Shown in pieces: positions 1-8,837 of a DNA stretch of 64,000 nt (position 1 is its first letter; every line of letters starts with the position of its first letter). This DNA is from Granulicella paludicola (GTDB lineage: Bacteria > Acidobacteriota > Terriglobia > Terriglobales > Acidobacteriaceae). The translations under genes and the position numbers were made by a program. The stretch lies in the NCBI RefSeq assembly GCF_025685545.1, contig NZ_JAGSYC010000026.1, positions 620,001-684,000 on the forward strand, given 5' to 3'. The notes beneath the pieces were generated by a model. That model made no database searches. It was not told the origin of the DNA and saw nothing but the letters and a program-made list of their open reading frames with translations.

Positions 1-495
1 TTTCCGAGGAGGTCCACAAAGTGTTGTTAATTAAGGCACCCCCTCGAATTCAATTAACACGGGGATTAACCGCTTTAACCAACACAACTTAGCTTTAACT
101 CACTTAACCTTTCCACGAGGGTTGTGGGGTTAATGCAAAAGCCGCCACGCAACCGAGAGGTGCACACCGACTTTCCGACTTCCTCGTTTAAACCCACCGA
201 GTTATGGAAAGCTCGTACGCGCATCCTCCCCGCTGCCCATGCGGTTTTAAGCCTTAAATCCACCTTTCCACCCACAACGACTAGTACTTCTAGAACTATC
301 TCTCCTCTCAGGGTGTTTTCTTAGAAGCATTCTCCCCACCCCAAACTCATCGCAAAGTCAGACCTGAGACCTGTGGCACCGGATGTCCAGACATCCACGT
401 ATCCAACATTCAGGCGTGATATTCACAGCCTCCCGGAACTGGCAGAAACCCGCGCCACGCCCTAGAATCAAACCATTCAGGGAGAGCCTATTACC
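1..495. other. Non-coding region upstream of dnaN, possible origin region
   Basis: No convincing gene is visible in this stretch. It is poorer in GC than the genes around it and holds a cluster of TTAAC words beginning at about 54, 66, 75, 95 and 104, plus TTAATTAA at 27-34. TTTCCAC words resembling imperfect DnaA boxes occur at about 110 and 265. Because dnaN follows directly, this may be the dnaA-dnaN intergenic region or part of oriC. No exact TTATCCACA box was found here, so the origin assignment is only a suggestion. Confidence 0.35.
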
Positions 496-1665
496 GTGTC
501 CACCACAGCCGTTACAACCGACACCGCAGCCCCCACCGGCAACCTCGAGATCACCGTCTCCCGCGCCGAGCTTCTGCGCGAGCTCACAGCGGCTCAGTCC
601 GTCGTTGAGCGCAAGACCACGATCCCGATCCTTTCGAACTTTCTGTTCGAGGCAGCCGACGACCGGCTGACGATCACGGCGACCGATCTCGACCTCTCGC
701 TGCGGACGTCCTGCATCGCGAAGGTGAAGACATCCGGTGCGTGCACGATCCCGGCGCGCAAGCTGTACGACTACATCAAGCTGCTTCCTGAAGGCGACAT
801 CTCGCTGAAGCTGATGGACAACCACTGGGTGCAGATCCGCGCTGGCCGCTCGAACACGAAGATGGTGGGCATGGCGCGCGCGAACTTCCCGCAGGTGCCT
901 GAGTTCCCTGCAATCGGTGCTTTCAAGATTGCGGCGCCTGCGCTGCGCAACATGATCTCGAAGACGATCTTTGCGATCTCGAACGAGGAGTCACGCTACA
1001 CGCTGAACGGCGCGCTGCTGGTGCTGAAGTCGGAGTCGATGGCGATGGTGGCAACCGATGGTCACCGCCTGGCGCACATCGAAAAGCTTGGCGAGATACT
1101 GGAGGGCATCTCCGGTGAAAAGAAGACGCTGATCCCGCGCAAGGCCCTTGCAGAAATTTCGAGCCTGCTGGGCGGCTCCGATGCGGAGCACATCGAGTTC
1201 TCCGATGACGAGCAGACGCTGTTCTTCAAGATCGGCAACCGCGTGTTGACCAGCCGCAAGCTCACCGGTCAGTTCCCCAACTACGAGGCTGTGCTGCCAC
1301 GCGACAATACGAAGTTTGTGATTGTGCGCTCGGAAGATTTGATGAAGAGCATCCAGCGCGTTGCGCAGTTTGCGGACGAGCGTTCGGGTGCGATCAAGCT
1401 GCGCCTGGAGCAGAATGAGCTGAAGATCTCCGCGCAGTCGACCGATGCGGGTGAGTCGGAGGACATCATCGAGACGCCCTATAACTACGATCCGATCGTG
1501 GTGGGTTTTAACTCAAGCTACCTGATCGACTACCTGCGAGCAACGGGCGAGACCGGCGAGGTCCGTCTGGAGTTCAAGGATGCGCAGTCTGCGGGCCAGA
1601 TGCGCCCGGAAGACGGCTCGGACGATGTGAAGTATCGCTACATCCTGATGCCTATGCGGATCTGA
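496..1665 (+). CDS. dnaN: DNA polymerase III subunit beta (sliding clamp)
   Basis: This is the ring-shaped processivity clamp that tethers DNA polymerase III to DNA. The 389 residues match the usual three-domain clamp length plus a short extension: the conserved start (LEITVSRAELLREL) begins near residue 18. Other hallmarks are the TIPILSNFLFEA segment near residue 45, FPNYEAVLPRD in the middle, and a C-terminus ending YRYILMPMRI, as in clamps that end in LMPMR. The start is a GTG with a GGGAGA sequence 11 bases upstream, and no better start lies in frame before the conserved region. The gene stands alone here, without recF or gyrB following, and ends at a hairpin terminator. Confidence 0.97.
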   Translation: MSTTAVTTDTAAPTGNLEITVSRAELLRELTAAQSVVERKTTIPILSNFLFEAADDRLTITATDLDLSLRTSCIAKVKTSGACTIPARKLYDYIKLLPEGDISLKLMDNHWVQIRAGRSNTKMVGMARANFPQVPEFPAIGAFKIAAPALRNMISKTIFAISNEESRYTLNGALLVLKSESMAMVATDGHRLAHIEKLGEILEGISGEKKTLIPRKALAEISSLLGGSDAEHIEFSDDEQTLFFKIGNRVLTSRKLTGQFPNYEAVLPRDNTKFVIVRSEDLMKSIQRVAQFADERSGAIKLRLEQNELKISAQSTDAGESEDIIETPYNYDPIVVGFNSSYLIDYLRATGETGEVRLEFKDAQSAGQMRPEDGSDDVKYRYILMPMRI

Positions 1666-1747
1666 GTCCTGCGCGGACGGCGGGATGCGCTCTGCGCAAG
1701 GGTTCGTAGGTTTTATCCACTATCTACACAAGCAAAAAAAATCGCGG

Positions 1748-1770
1748 GGCCGCTCTCTGAGCGGCCTCTT
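1748..1770 (+). terminator. Hairpin terminator after dnaN
   Basis: GGCCGCT (1748-1754) pairs with AGCGGCC (1760-1766) across a 5-base loop, followed by TCTT. It lies between the converging dnaN and flavin oxidoreductase genes. Confidence 0.7.
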
Positions 1771-1822
1771 CTGATTGAGCGATTACATAACTACGAACGA
1801 GAGCTCGCGTGTGCGGGATGAC

Positions 1823-2848
1823 CTATGCGTTCACCCTCGGTCGAACCTCAGAGCCTAGAAGCTCGATGGAGCGTAGCTGTTTTTCGTGAGGGATGGTTCC
1901 GCCGCTGATCATGAGCGTGATCCGGGAAACGCCTCCCAAGGCGTCGCTGGTGGCCCAGATTTTTTCGGCGACGGTTGTAGGTGCGCCTACGAAGAAGCTG
2001 CCGCGAGGGCTTACCTGAGCGTCGAACTGCGCGCGAGACTGCGGCCCCCAGCCGCGTTCACGACCGATGCGATCGAAGGTCTCTTTGTGGGCGGGATAGA
2101 GGGTGTCGGAGGCCTCCTTATCGGTGTCTGCCAAGAAGCCGATGCCGTGGACTGCGACGTCGAGGGTGGCGGGATCGTGGCCGGCGCGCTTCGCTGCCTC
2201 GCGGTAGAGATCGACCAGGGGTCGGAAGCGGTGCGGCTCGCCGCCGATGATGGCGACGGTAAGTGGAAGGCCGAGGATGCCGGCGCGGGCGAAGGATTCA
2301 GGCGTACCGCCCACGCCGAGACGAATGGGGAGTTTCGCCTGCAGAGGTCGCGGCCAGACACCCTGGCCCGTGAGCGAGGCTCGGTGCTTGCCCTGCCAGG
2401 TGACGAGGGTCTCTTCGCGCAGCTTCAGCAATAGATCAAGTTTTTCCGAGAAGAGCTCGTCGTAGTGGCGCAGGTCGAAGCCGAAGAGAGGGTAGCTTTC
2501 CGTGAAGGAGCCGCGGCCGACGACGATCTCGGCGCGGCCCTTGGAGATGAGATCGAGTGTGGCGAACTGCTGGAAGACACGCACCGGATCGTCGGAGCTC
2601 AGGACGGTAACGGCGCTGGTGAGGCGGATTTTCTCGGTGTGCGCGGCTGCTGCTGCTAGCAAGATAGCTGGTGAGGATGCGATGTATTCGACGCGGTGGT
2701 GCTCGCCGATGCCGTAGACATCGACGCCGGTGCGGTCGGCGAGTTCTACCTCTTCGAGCATCTGCTGTACCCGCAGCGCGCCAAGTTCACCTGCTTTTTC
2801 CTCCGGTCCGGCGATGGCGCCTACAAAGCTGTCGATTCCTACCTGCAT
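1823..2848 (-). CDS. LLM class (luciferase-like) flavin-dependent oxidoreductase
   Basis: A 341-residue TIM-barrel protein of the bacterial luciferase-like monooxygenase family, whose members use reduced FMN or F420. The family signature is clear: GIGEHHRVEYIASSPA near residues 46-61, then a LTSAVTVLSSDDPVRVFQQFATLD segment and EIVVGRGSF, all typical of the flavin-binding face. The substrate cannot be read from sequence. It converges with dnaN across a shared hairpin and is divergent from ychF. No partner reductase is adjacent. Confidence 0.88.
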   Translation of the reverse strand: MQVGIDSFVGAIAGPEEKAGELGALRVQQMLEEVELADRTGVDVYGIGEHHRVEYIASSPAILLAAAAAHTEKIRLTSAVTVLSSDDPVRVFQQFATLDLISKGRAEIVVGRGSFTESYPLFGFDLRHYDELFSEKLDLLLKLREETLVTWQGKHRASLTGQGVWPRPLQAKLPIRLGVGGTPESFARAGILGLPLTVAIIGGEPHRFRPLVDLYREAAKRAGHDPATLDVAVHGIGFLADTDKEASDTLYPAHKETFDRIGRERGWGPQSRAQFDAQVSPRGSFFVGAPTTVAEKIWATSDALGGVSRITLMISGGTIPHEKQLRSIELLGSEVRPRVNA

Positions 2849-2975
2849 GTCATATCTCCCTGAAATCTCTCTCCAAGTAGATGATGCATCCGCTAGGAAG
2901 ACTCGCGGTCACAGCCGTCGCGTGTTCCAATAGAAGGGTAGAGTCACCCAGAACACGAAGGAATCCCTCAGAACC

Positions 2976-4076
2976 ATGCCTCTTAATTGCGGAATCGTCG
3001 GTCTGCCGAACGTCGGCAAGTCCACCATCTTCAACGCTCTTACAGCTGCGGAAGCGCAGGCTGCGAACTATCCGTTCTGCACGATCGACCCGAACGTCGG
3101 GATCGTGCCTGTTCCCGATGCGCGCATGGACCGCATCGTGACGATGGTGAAGCCGAACTCGATCGTGCCGACGACTATGGAGTTTGTCGACATCGCGGGC
3201 ATCGTCGAAGGCGCGAGCAAGGGTGAAGGCCTGGGCAATCAGTTCCTCTCGCACATTCGCCAGACCGACGCGATCCTGCACGTCGTGCGCTGCTTCGCCG
3301 ACCCTGAAGTGATCCACGTCGCAGGTGGTGTGAACCCACTGCACGACATGGACATCATCAACACGGAGTTGTTGCTTGCCGATCTGGAGACGGTCGAGAA
3401 GCGCCTGCCTAAGGCCGAGAAGGCCGCTAAGTCGAACGCGGCCACGGCTCTGCAGAAGTCTGAGCTGAGCACGGTGCAGAAGCTGCAGGCCGTGCTGAGC
3501 GCAGGCAAGCCTGCTCGTACGGCGGAGCTTGCCGATGACGAGAAGCCGATTGCGCGCGACCTGTTCCTGATCACAATGAAGCCGCAACTCTATGTGGCGA
3601 ACGTCGACGAGGCAGGCATCGCGAACGGCAACGAGTACACCGCGCTCGTCGCACAGCGCGCCAAGGAAGAAGGCGCAGAGATGGTGAGCATCTGCGGCGC
3701 GCTGGAGGCGGAGATCTCGCAGCTTGAGCCTGCCGAGCGCATGGAGTTTCTGGCGTCTGTTGGGCTGGAAGAGCCGGGCCTCAACCGTCTGATTCACGCG
3801 GCGTACAAGCTGCTGGGGCTTTACACGTATTTCACATCGGGCGTGCAGGAGGTGCGTGCGTGGACGATCAAGCGCGGCACGAAGGCTCCTGGCGCTGCGG
3901 GCGTAATTCACTCTGACTTCGAGCGCGGCTTCATCAAGGCCGATTGCTATGCTTGCGAAGACCTCTTCCGGTTGGGCAGCGAGCAGGCGGTGAAGGAAGC
4001 TGGCCTGCTGCGTTCGGAAGGTAAAGAGTATGTCGTGAAGGATGGCGACATTCTGTTCTTCAAGTTCAACGTGTAG
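2976..4076 (+). CDS. ychF: Redox-regulated ATPase YchF (Obg-like GTPase family)
   Basis: A universally conserved translation-associated ATPase of the Obg family, 366 residues, the normal length. The P-loop GLPNVGKST is at residues 9-17, the G3 region [16 protein letters not shown] follows near 72, and the base-recognition motif is NVDE at 209-212 instead of NKxD, which is the feature that gives YchF its ATP preference. The C-terminal third has the TGS-domain features [13 protein letters not shown] and [12 protein letters not shown]. The start has a clear conserved N-terminus (MPLNCGIVG). The gene ends at a strong hairpin before ddl. Confidence 0.97.
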   Translation: MPLNCGIVGLPNVGKSTIFNALTAAEAQAANYPFCTIDPNVGIVPVPDARMDRIVTMVKPNSIVPTTMEFVDIAGIVEGASKGEGLGNQFLSHIRQTDAILHVVRCFADPEVIHVAGGVNPLHDMDIINTELLLADLETVEKRLPKAEKAAKSNAATALQKSELSTVQKLQAVLSAGKPARTAELADDEKPIARDLFLITMKPQLYVANVDEAGIANGNEYTALVAQRAKEEGAEMVSICGALEAEISQLEPAERMEFLASVGLEEPGLNRLIHAAYKLLGLYTYFTSGVQEVRAWTIKRGTKAPGAAGVIHSDFERGFIKADCYACEDLFRLGSEQAVKEAGLLRSEGKEYVVKDGDILFFKFNV

Positions 4077-4100
4077 TTGAAGCGCATCTTCAAAAACTCT

Positions 4101-4146
4101 GAGGGCGTAGCGATGATGGTTCCTATACCTCGTCGCTACGCCCTTC
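4101..4146 (+). terminator. Hairpin terminator after ychF
   Basis: An 11-base perfect arm, GGGCGTAGCGA (4103-4113), pairs with TCGCTACGCCC (4133-4143) and is followed by TTCC. It separates ychF from the ddl-ilvA unit. Confidence 0.7.
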
Positions 4147-4177
4147 CCCTCGTTAGAGACGGTACCCTGAAAGAGAC

Positions 4178-5287
4178 ATGGCAAAGAAAAAATTACGTGT
4201 AGGCATCGTATTCGGTGGTCGCAGTGGAGAGCATGAAGTCTCACTGCGATCGGCGCGCTCTATCCTTTCGGCAATTGATCGCAAGAAGTATGACGTGGTT
4301 GAACTCGGCATTACAAAGGAAGGCCGCTGGCTGCAGAGTGGTGAGGCACAACAGCTGCTGGGTGAGAGCGCGGCGGCTCCGGTGGCAGAGACTGGGTTGA
4401 GCATCGCTGCCGCGGCGGCGGAGCCTGCGCTCGATACAGGGCTTGATGTGGTCTTCCCTGTGCTGCATGGCACGTTTGGTGAGGACGGCACGATCCAGGG
4501 GCTGTTTGAGCTGGCCGATATCGCCTATGTTGGCTCGGGTGTGCTGGGTTCATCGGCGGGCATGGACAAGGACGCGATGAAGCGGATGTTCTTCGCGGCC
4601 GGATTGCCGCTGACGCCGCATGTGACGCTGCTGCGCAGTCAATGGAAGGTTGATCCGAAGAAGTGCGTGCGGCTGATGGAAAAGTCGCTGCAGTATCCGG
4701 TGTTTGTGAAGCCTGCGAACCTTGGTAGTTCTGTGGGCATCAGCAAGGTGAAGTCGCGCAAGGACCTCGCCGCGGCGATGGACCTGGCTGCGAGCTTCGA
4801 TCGCAAGATTGTCATCGAGCAGGGCGTCGGCGGGCCCGGTGTGAAGCCCCGTGAGCTTGAGGTGGCCGTGCTTGGTAATGACGAGCCTGAGGCTTCGATC
4901 GTCGGCGAGATTGTGCCTGCGAAGGAGTTCTACGACTACGAGGCAAAGTACGAACTCAACGGCAAAGATGAAAGTATCAGCATCCTTCCTGCGAAGCTGA
5001 CCGCTGCGGAGAGCAAGAAGATTCGGGCGATGGCGATTGAGGCCTTCCGCGCGTGCGATTGCAGTGGTCTGGCGCGCGTTGACTTTCTGATGTCGCCGGG
5101 TAAGAAGGGCAAGCCTGCGGCGATCGTATTGAACGAGATCAACACGATGCCGGGATTCACGTCGATCAGCATGTATCCGAAGCTGTGGGCTGCAAGCGGA
5201 GTGACGTACAAGAAGCTGATCGACAAGCTCATTGCGCTGGCGCTTGAACGCCACGCCGAAAAGCAGCAAACCCATTTCTCGCGCTAG
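4178..5287 (+). CDS. ddl: D-alanine--D-alanine ligase
   Basis: This ATP-grasp enzyme joins two D-alanines for the peptidoglycan stem peptide in the cytoplasm. At 369 residues it is the usual size. Visible family motifs are GGRSGEHEVSLRSA near the N-terminus, FPVLHGTFGEDGTIQG, the VKPANLGSSVGISK ATP-grasp segment, and the C-terminal metal/substrate motif NEINTMPGFTSISMYPKLW. The start follows a purine-rich GAAAGAGA stretch. ilvA begins 18 bases after the stop, so the two are probably cotranscribed. Confidence 0.96.
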   Translation: MAKKKLRVGIVFGGRSGEHEVSLRSARSILSAIDRKKYDVVELGITKEGRWLQSGEAQQLLGESAAAPVAETGLSIAAAAAEPALDTGLDVVFPVLHGTFGEDGTIQGLFELADIAYVGSGVLGSSAGMDKDAMKRMFFAAGLPLTPHVTLLRSQWKVDPKKCVRLMEKSLQYPVFVKPANLGSSVGISKVKSRKDLAAAMDLAASFDRKIVIEQGVGGPGVKPRELEVAVLGNDEPEASIVGEIVPAKEFYDYEAKYELNGKDESISILPAKLTAAESKKIRAMAIEAFRACDCSGLARVDFLMSPGKKGKPAAIVLNEINTMPGFTSISMYPKLWAASGVTYKKLIDKLIALALERHAEKQQTHFSR

Positions 5288-5305
5288 CAAGGTCTAACAT
5301 AGAAG

Positions 5306-6541
5306 ATGATGAGCACCGCCACGCAAGCCCTTATCTCCCTCGACGACGTCCTCGCCGCACGCGAGCGCATCCGCAGCTCCGTCTATCTTTCGCCCTGCAA
5401 CCACTCGCAGATGCTGTCTGGTGTCACCGGGCTTGATATTTATTTGAAGCTCGAAAACCTGCAGATGACCGGCAGCTTCAAGGAACGCGGCGCGCTGAAC
5501 CGCATTCTCGCACTTACGCCGGAGCAGGCGAAGCGCGGTGTGGTGGCGGCTTCGGCTGGCAATCATGCACAGGGCGTGGCGTACCACGCGACACAGCGTG
5601 GCATTCCTGCGGTGATCGTGATGCCGCTGACCACGCCGCTGGTGAAGGTGACGGCTACGCGCAACTTCGGCGCGGAGGTGGTGCTGCACGGCGCGAACTA
5701 TGACGAGGCCTGCACAGAGGCCACGCGACTCTGCGAGGCAGAGGGCATGACCTTCATTCATCCCTTCGACGATGCGATGGTGATGGCGGGCCAGGGCACC
5801 ATCGGGCTGGAGATGCTGGAGCAGGTCGAAGGTCTCGAAGCGGTGATTGTTCCCATTGGCGGTGGTGGCCTGATCGGCGGCATTGCGTGTGCGGTGAAGG
5901 AGTCGAACCCGAAGATCCGGGTGATCGGCGTGCAGACGGGGCGGCTACCGAGCATGAAGGAGGCCATAGAAGCGGGCCATCCGGTTACGCTTGAGCCCTC
6001 GACTACCATTGCGGACGGCATTGCCGTGCGGCGTGCCGGCGATGTCACCTTCCCTGTCGTTCAGAAATATGTCGACGAGATCGTGACCGTTGAGGAAGAC
6101 GAGATCGCGAGCGCGATTCTGACGCTGCTGGAGCGCGAGAAGACGCTCGCCGAAGGTGCGGGAGCTACGGCACTAGCCGCTGTACTGCAACAGCGCACGG
6201 GGTTGCCGAAGGGCACGAAGACGGCAGTGCTAGTGTGTGGCGGCAATATCGATGTGACGCTGCTGAGCCGCATCATTGAGCGCGGCCTGGTGCAGGACGG
6301 CCGTATGATCCGCCTGCGCATTCATCTGCTGGACAAGCCCGGCGCTCTGGTGGACCTGTCGACGCTGATTGCCAGCCACCGCATCAACATTGTGGATACG
6401 CTGTATAACCGCGCGTATTACGGTGTGAACCTTGGGGATACGTCGATCGATCTCACCATGGAGACGCGTGGGCCCGCGCAGGTGGCGGAGTTGCTGACTG
6501 CGCTTACCGAGGCGGGCTACAAACATACGCGTGTGCTGTAA
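5306..6541 (+). CDS. ilvA: Threonine ammonia-lyase (threonine dehydratase)
   Basis: A fold-type II PLP enzyme that deaminates threonine to 2-oxobutanoate, the entry to isoleucine synthesis. The PLP lysine is in TGSFKERGA (K59) and the phosphate-binding glycine loop is PIGGGGLIGG near residue 190. After about residue 325 there is one ACT-like regulatory domain (LRIHLLDKPGALVDLS). The single short ACT domain and total of 411 residues resemble the shorter threonine dehydratases and not the ~510-residue E. coli IlvA, so its allosteric behaviour may differ. It follows ddl closely and has no ilv neighbours. Confidence 0.93.
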   Translation: MMSTATQALISLDDVLAARERIRSSVYLSPCNHSQMLSGVTGLDIYLKLENLQMTGSFKERGALNRILALTPEQAKRGVVAASAGNHAQGVAYHATQRGIPAVIVMPLTTPLVKVTATRNFGAEVVLHGANYDEACTEATRLCEAEGMTFIHPFDDAMVMAGQGTIGLEMLEQVEGLEAVIVPIGGGGLIGGIACAVKESNPKIRVIGVQTGRLPSMKEAIEAGHPVTLEPSTTIADGIAVRRAGDVTFPVVQKYVDEIVTVEEDEIASAILTLLEREKTLAEGAGATALAAVLQQRTGLPKGTKTAVLVCGGNIDVTLLSRIIERGLVQDGRMIRLRIHLLDKPGALVDLSTLIASHRINIVDTLYNRAYYGVNLGDTSIDLTMETRGPAQVAELLTALTEAGYKHTRVL

Positions 6542-6550
6542 TCAAGCGGT

Positions 6551-7522
6551 CTACATAGCCATCTTCGCCATCCACTCGCGTTCTTTTTTTGCGTCGACGG
6601 TCTGGCGGTTCCGCATCTTGCAGGCCAGTTTCTCCATCTGCGCCACGACGGTCGCGCTGACGGTGCCGGTGTAGCAGTTCAAGGACGACTGGCTGTTCGC
6701 CACCCCGATGGGAAGCACATAGTGGTACGCGCCATTTGGAAACTCCGGGGTCGCGCTGGTGATCCCGTTGCACGCATCCAGTTGCGACACCGTGATGACG
6801 TTGCCGTTAATGTCGCGTCCGCCATAGACGGGAAATCCATCGAGCGCGATGCCGATGATGTGTGAAGGTCCGCTGGCTCCGTCCGTTGCTGCTGTCACAC
6901 ATGTCGGCACACCATGCAGATGCCACGTATAGCCCATAGACGCCGGCGTGGAGTGGGAGTTGCAGTTGTCAATGAAGTAGGCGGTGTAGCTCGTGCCGCC
7001 GCTGGTAAACGTGTAGCTGACGTTATCTGCCAACGCCGGTGTGCTTGTGGCCTCGAAGGCGTTGTAGAGAAACTCCCCGGAGGAGATGTAGCCGATCGGT
7101 CCCAGATTTGAAGCCGTAGTGCTGGCAGCCTTGGTCGGACAGATATTGAAGGTCGCCGAGCCTCCCGTGATGCTCGCAGGTGCGTAGGGCACTACGGCCA
7201 GTTTCAGGCCACTCGGCGTTGTCGCTACCTGCGTCGGGTTCGCCGTACTGACCGGTCCCAGGTAGTACGGGTCGTGATACGGGGGAACACCGGTTGAGGT
7301 GATCTTCATGGTGCAAGAGCTGGGATAGGTCACCGTTACGGCCGGTCCCCACGTCATCGCCTTGTAGACCGCAGTGTAGGCATTGGTGGTGGTGTTTGTG
7401 GTGGAAGCCGAGGTCGCCTCATTGGCCAGAGAGCTGCTGCAACTCGACAGCATCGGTAGGAAGGAGATCATTCCGAGAGAAAGTGCTGTCCTGTAAAGTT
7501 TGCGAATCGAGAAAAGCTCCAT
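6551..7522 (-). CDS. YHYH-domain lipoprotein
   Basis: A 323-residue exported protein. From the chosen start (MELFSIRKLYRTALSLG) a hydrophobic segment leads to a lipobox LSSC with the lipid cysteine at residue 28, so an N-terminal lipoprotein anchor is likely; an ATG 111 bases upstream would put a non-signal sequence before it. The C-terminal half has the YHYH-family signature: HIIGIALDGFPVYGGRD, LDACNG, then PEFPNGAYHY. The motif reads YHYV here instead of the fuller YHYH. The function of the family is not established. It converges with ilvA with only 9 bases between the stop codons. Confidence 0.8.
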   Translation of the reverse strand: MELFSIRKLYRTALSLGMISFLPMLSSCSSSLANEATSASTTNTTTNAYTAVYKAMTWGPAVTVTYPSSCTMKITSTGVPPYHDPYYLGPVSTANPTQVATTPSGLKLAVVPYAPASITGGSATFNICPTKAASTTASNLGPIGYISSGEFLYNAFEATSTPALADNVSYTFTSGGTSYTAYFIDNCNSHSTPASMGYTWHLHGVPTCVTAATDGASGPSHIIGIALDGFPVYGGRDINGNVITVSQLDACNGITSATPEFPNGAYHYVLPIGVANSQSSLNCYTGTVSATVVAQMEKLACKMRNRQTVDAKKEREWMAKMAM

Positions 7523-7639
7523 GGTCGTGCTCGCTTTCTTGTCTCGTCGATCTGCTTGTAGCGGGGCCTGTCTCGCGTAGACGGGCGGAACCGAAAGCAG
7601 GAGTACGGGAGAGCGCGATTTATTAGTGAGCACGTCCGC

Positions 7640-7672
7640 AAAAGCGAAAAGCCCTACCGTCTTGGAAGGGCT
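7640..7672 (-). terminator. Hairpin terminator for the small gene at 7718-8011
   Basis: AGCCCT (7650-7655) pairs with AGGGCT (7667-7672). Read on the minus strand it is followed by a T-rich TTTTCGCTTTT run, fitting transcription from 8011 towards 7718. Confidence 0.55.
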
Positions 7673-7717
7673 ATGGTTTTGTACGAATGCATCTATAGCT
7701 GCGGATATTCGAAAGGC

Positions 7718-8011
7718 TTAGCTGGCTTCGCCGGTCTTCCAAACGAAGAGGAACTCGTCGTTGCTGGAGGTCGCGATCGAGAGCTTCCGCTGGCTGGCGG
7801 CACGGCTCAGCGCGGAGCGGATGTTCTCCTTGGTGTCCGGGAGTTCGGTCAGCGGAACCTGCAGAGCCGAGCCCTTGTCCAGCTGCTCGAGATCGCTCAA
7901 CAACTGAGTAATGATCTGCTTGTGTTTGCCATCCCGTCCCTTAGGAACGTCGACCTGAAGGACCGATTTGAACCGCATCGATCCCGGCGATTTTTCGTGG
8001 TTATCGTCCAT
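7718..8011 (-). CDS. Small hypothetical protein, 97 residues
   Basis: I do not recognise this protein. It is short, charged and soluble-looking, with a middle segment (IITQLLSDLEQLDKGSALQVPL) that should be helical and a KENIRSALSRAASQRKLSI stretch that could be part of a helix-turn-helix-like or small regulatory fold. No signal peptide or membrane segment is seen. A hairpin terminator directly downstream and an empty divergent region shared with the receiver gene upstream support it being a real gene. Confidence 0.65.
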   Translation of the reverse strand: MDDNHEKSPGSMRFKSVLQVDVPKGRDGKHKQIITQLLSDLEQLDKGSALQVPLTELPDTKENIRSALSRAASQRKLSIATSSNDEFLFVWKTGEAS

Positions 8012-8206
8012 GAAGCCTTTTCTGCAGCACTTACTAATCTAAACGACGCGCTAACCTGACGTAAACGTTGTCCTATCGAAAACTTTTTATGACACGAAAA
8101 ATGCCTGCCCGGGCCTGTTCTGTTTCTATCGTGTAAGCCGAAGATGGTAAAGAGTTAACCCGTATCCGGACGGTTATTTTAGGCTTTTTGTAGAGGGTTC
8201 AAAGCC

Positions 8207-8728
8207 ATGTCGCCAACATACAAATTTAAAGTTATTCCACTTGAAGATGTGCCGTTGAGTGATGTGGCAGACGAGAGCGGTTGCGTCGCGCAGCCCAAGG
8301 TACTGGTGGTGGATGATGAGCCTCTGGTTGCGGACACGCTGTCGGCGATCCTGCGGCGTGCAGGACTCCATGTCAGCGCTGCCTACAGCGGTTCGTCGGC
8401 GCTGGATCTGGCGTCGAAGTTTGTGCCGGAGCTGCTGATTACGGATGTGTCGATGCCTCAGATGAACGGCGTGGAACTAGCGATTTCGCTGATCTCGGAC
8501 CAGCCGCAATGCAAGGTACTCCTCTTTTCGGGCCACGCGACCAGCGCGGACCTTCTGCCTGCGGTTGATGCGGGGTATGAGTTTCCGCTGCTGACCAAGC
8601 CGATGCACCCGACCGAACTTCTTCTCCATGTGGCGCGAACCCTTGAGTTGCCAGAGCTGCGTATCCCGGAAAAGCGAGTGACTGCGACAGTTGTGCAGCG
8701 CAGCGAAATCGCGCGCCAGCAGGCTTAG
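8207..8728 (+). CDS. Stand-alone response regulator receiver protein
   Basis: A 173-residue protein with one CheY-like receiver domain at residues ~30-145 and no recognisable output domain. The acidic pocket is D36-D37, the phosphoacceptor is D80 in LLITDVSMPQMNG, the switch residue is S108 and the conserved lysine is K131 in LTKPMHP. The first 28 and last ~25 residues are not conserved signalling modules. No histidine kinase is adjacent, so its partner must be encoded elsewhere. It may act as a single-domain regulator or phosphate sink. Confidence 0.88.
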   Translation: MSPTYKFKVIPLEDVPLSDVADESGCVAQPKVLVVDDEPLVADTLSAILRRAGLHVSAAYSGSSALDLASKFVPELLITDVSMPQMNGVELAISLISDQPQCKVLLFSGHATSADLLPAVDAGYEFPLLTKPMHPTELLLHVARTLELPELRIPEKRVTATVVQRSEIARQQA

Positions 8729-8837
8729 GCACTCTTTGCATAAGTAATCCGAGTAGATCGCTTCCCTTCGCCCTAATCCTCTGTTCATAAGCCCCGTCTG
8801 CAGCCGTTATCATGAGTCATCCTGTTTGAGGTGAATT

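Noticed and set aside
2850-4244. A 464-codon open frame antisense to ychF
   Set aside because: Arg/Leu/His-rich mirror sequence of a certain, highly conserved gene.
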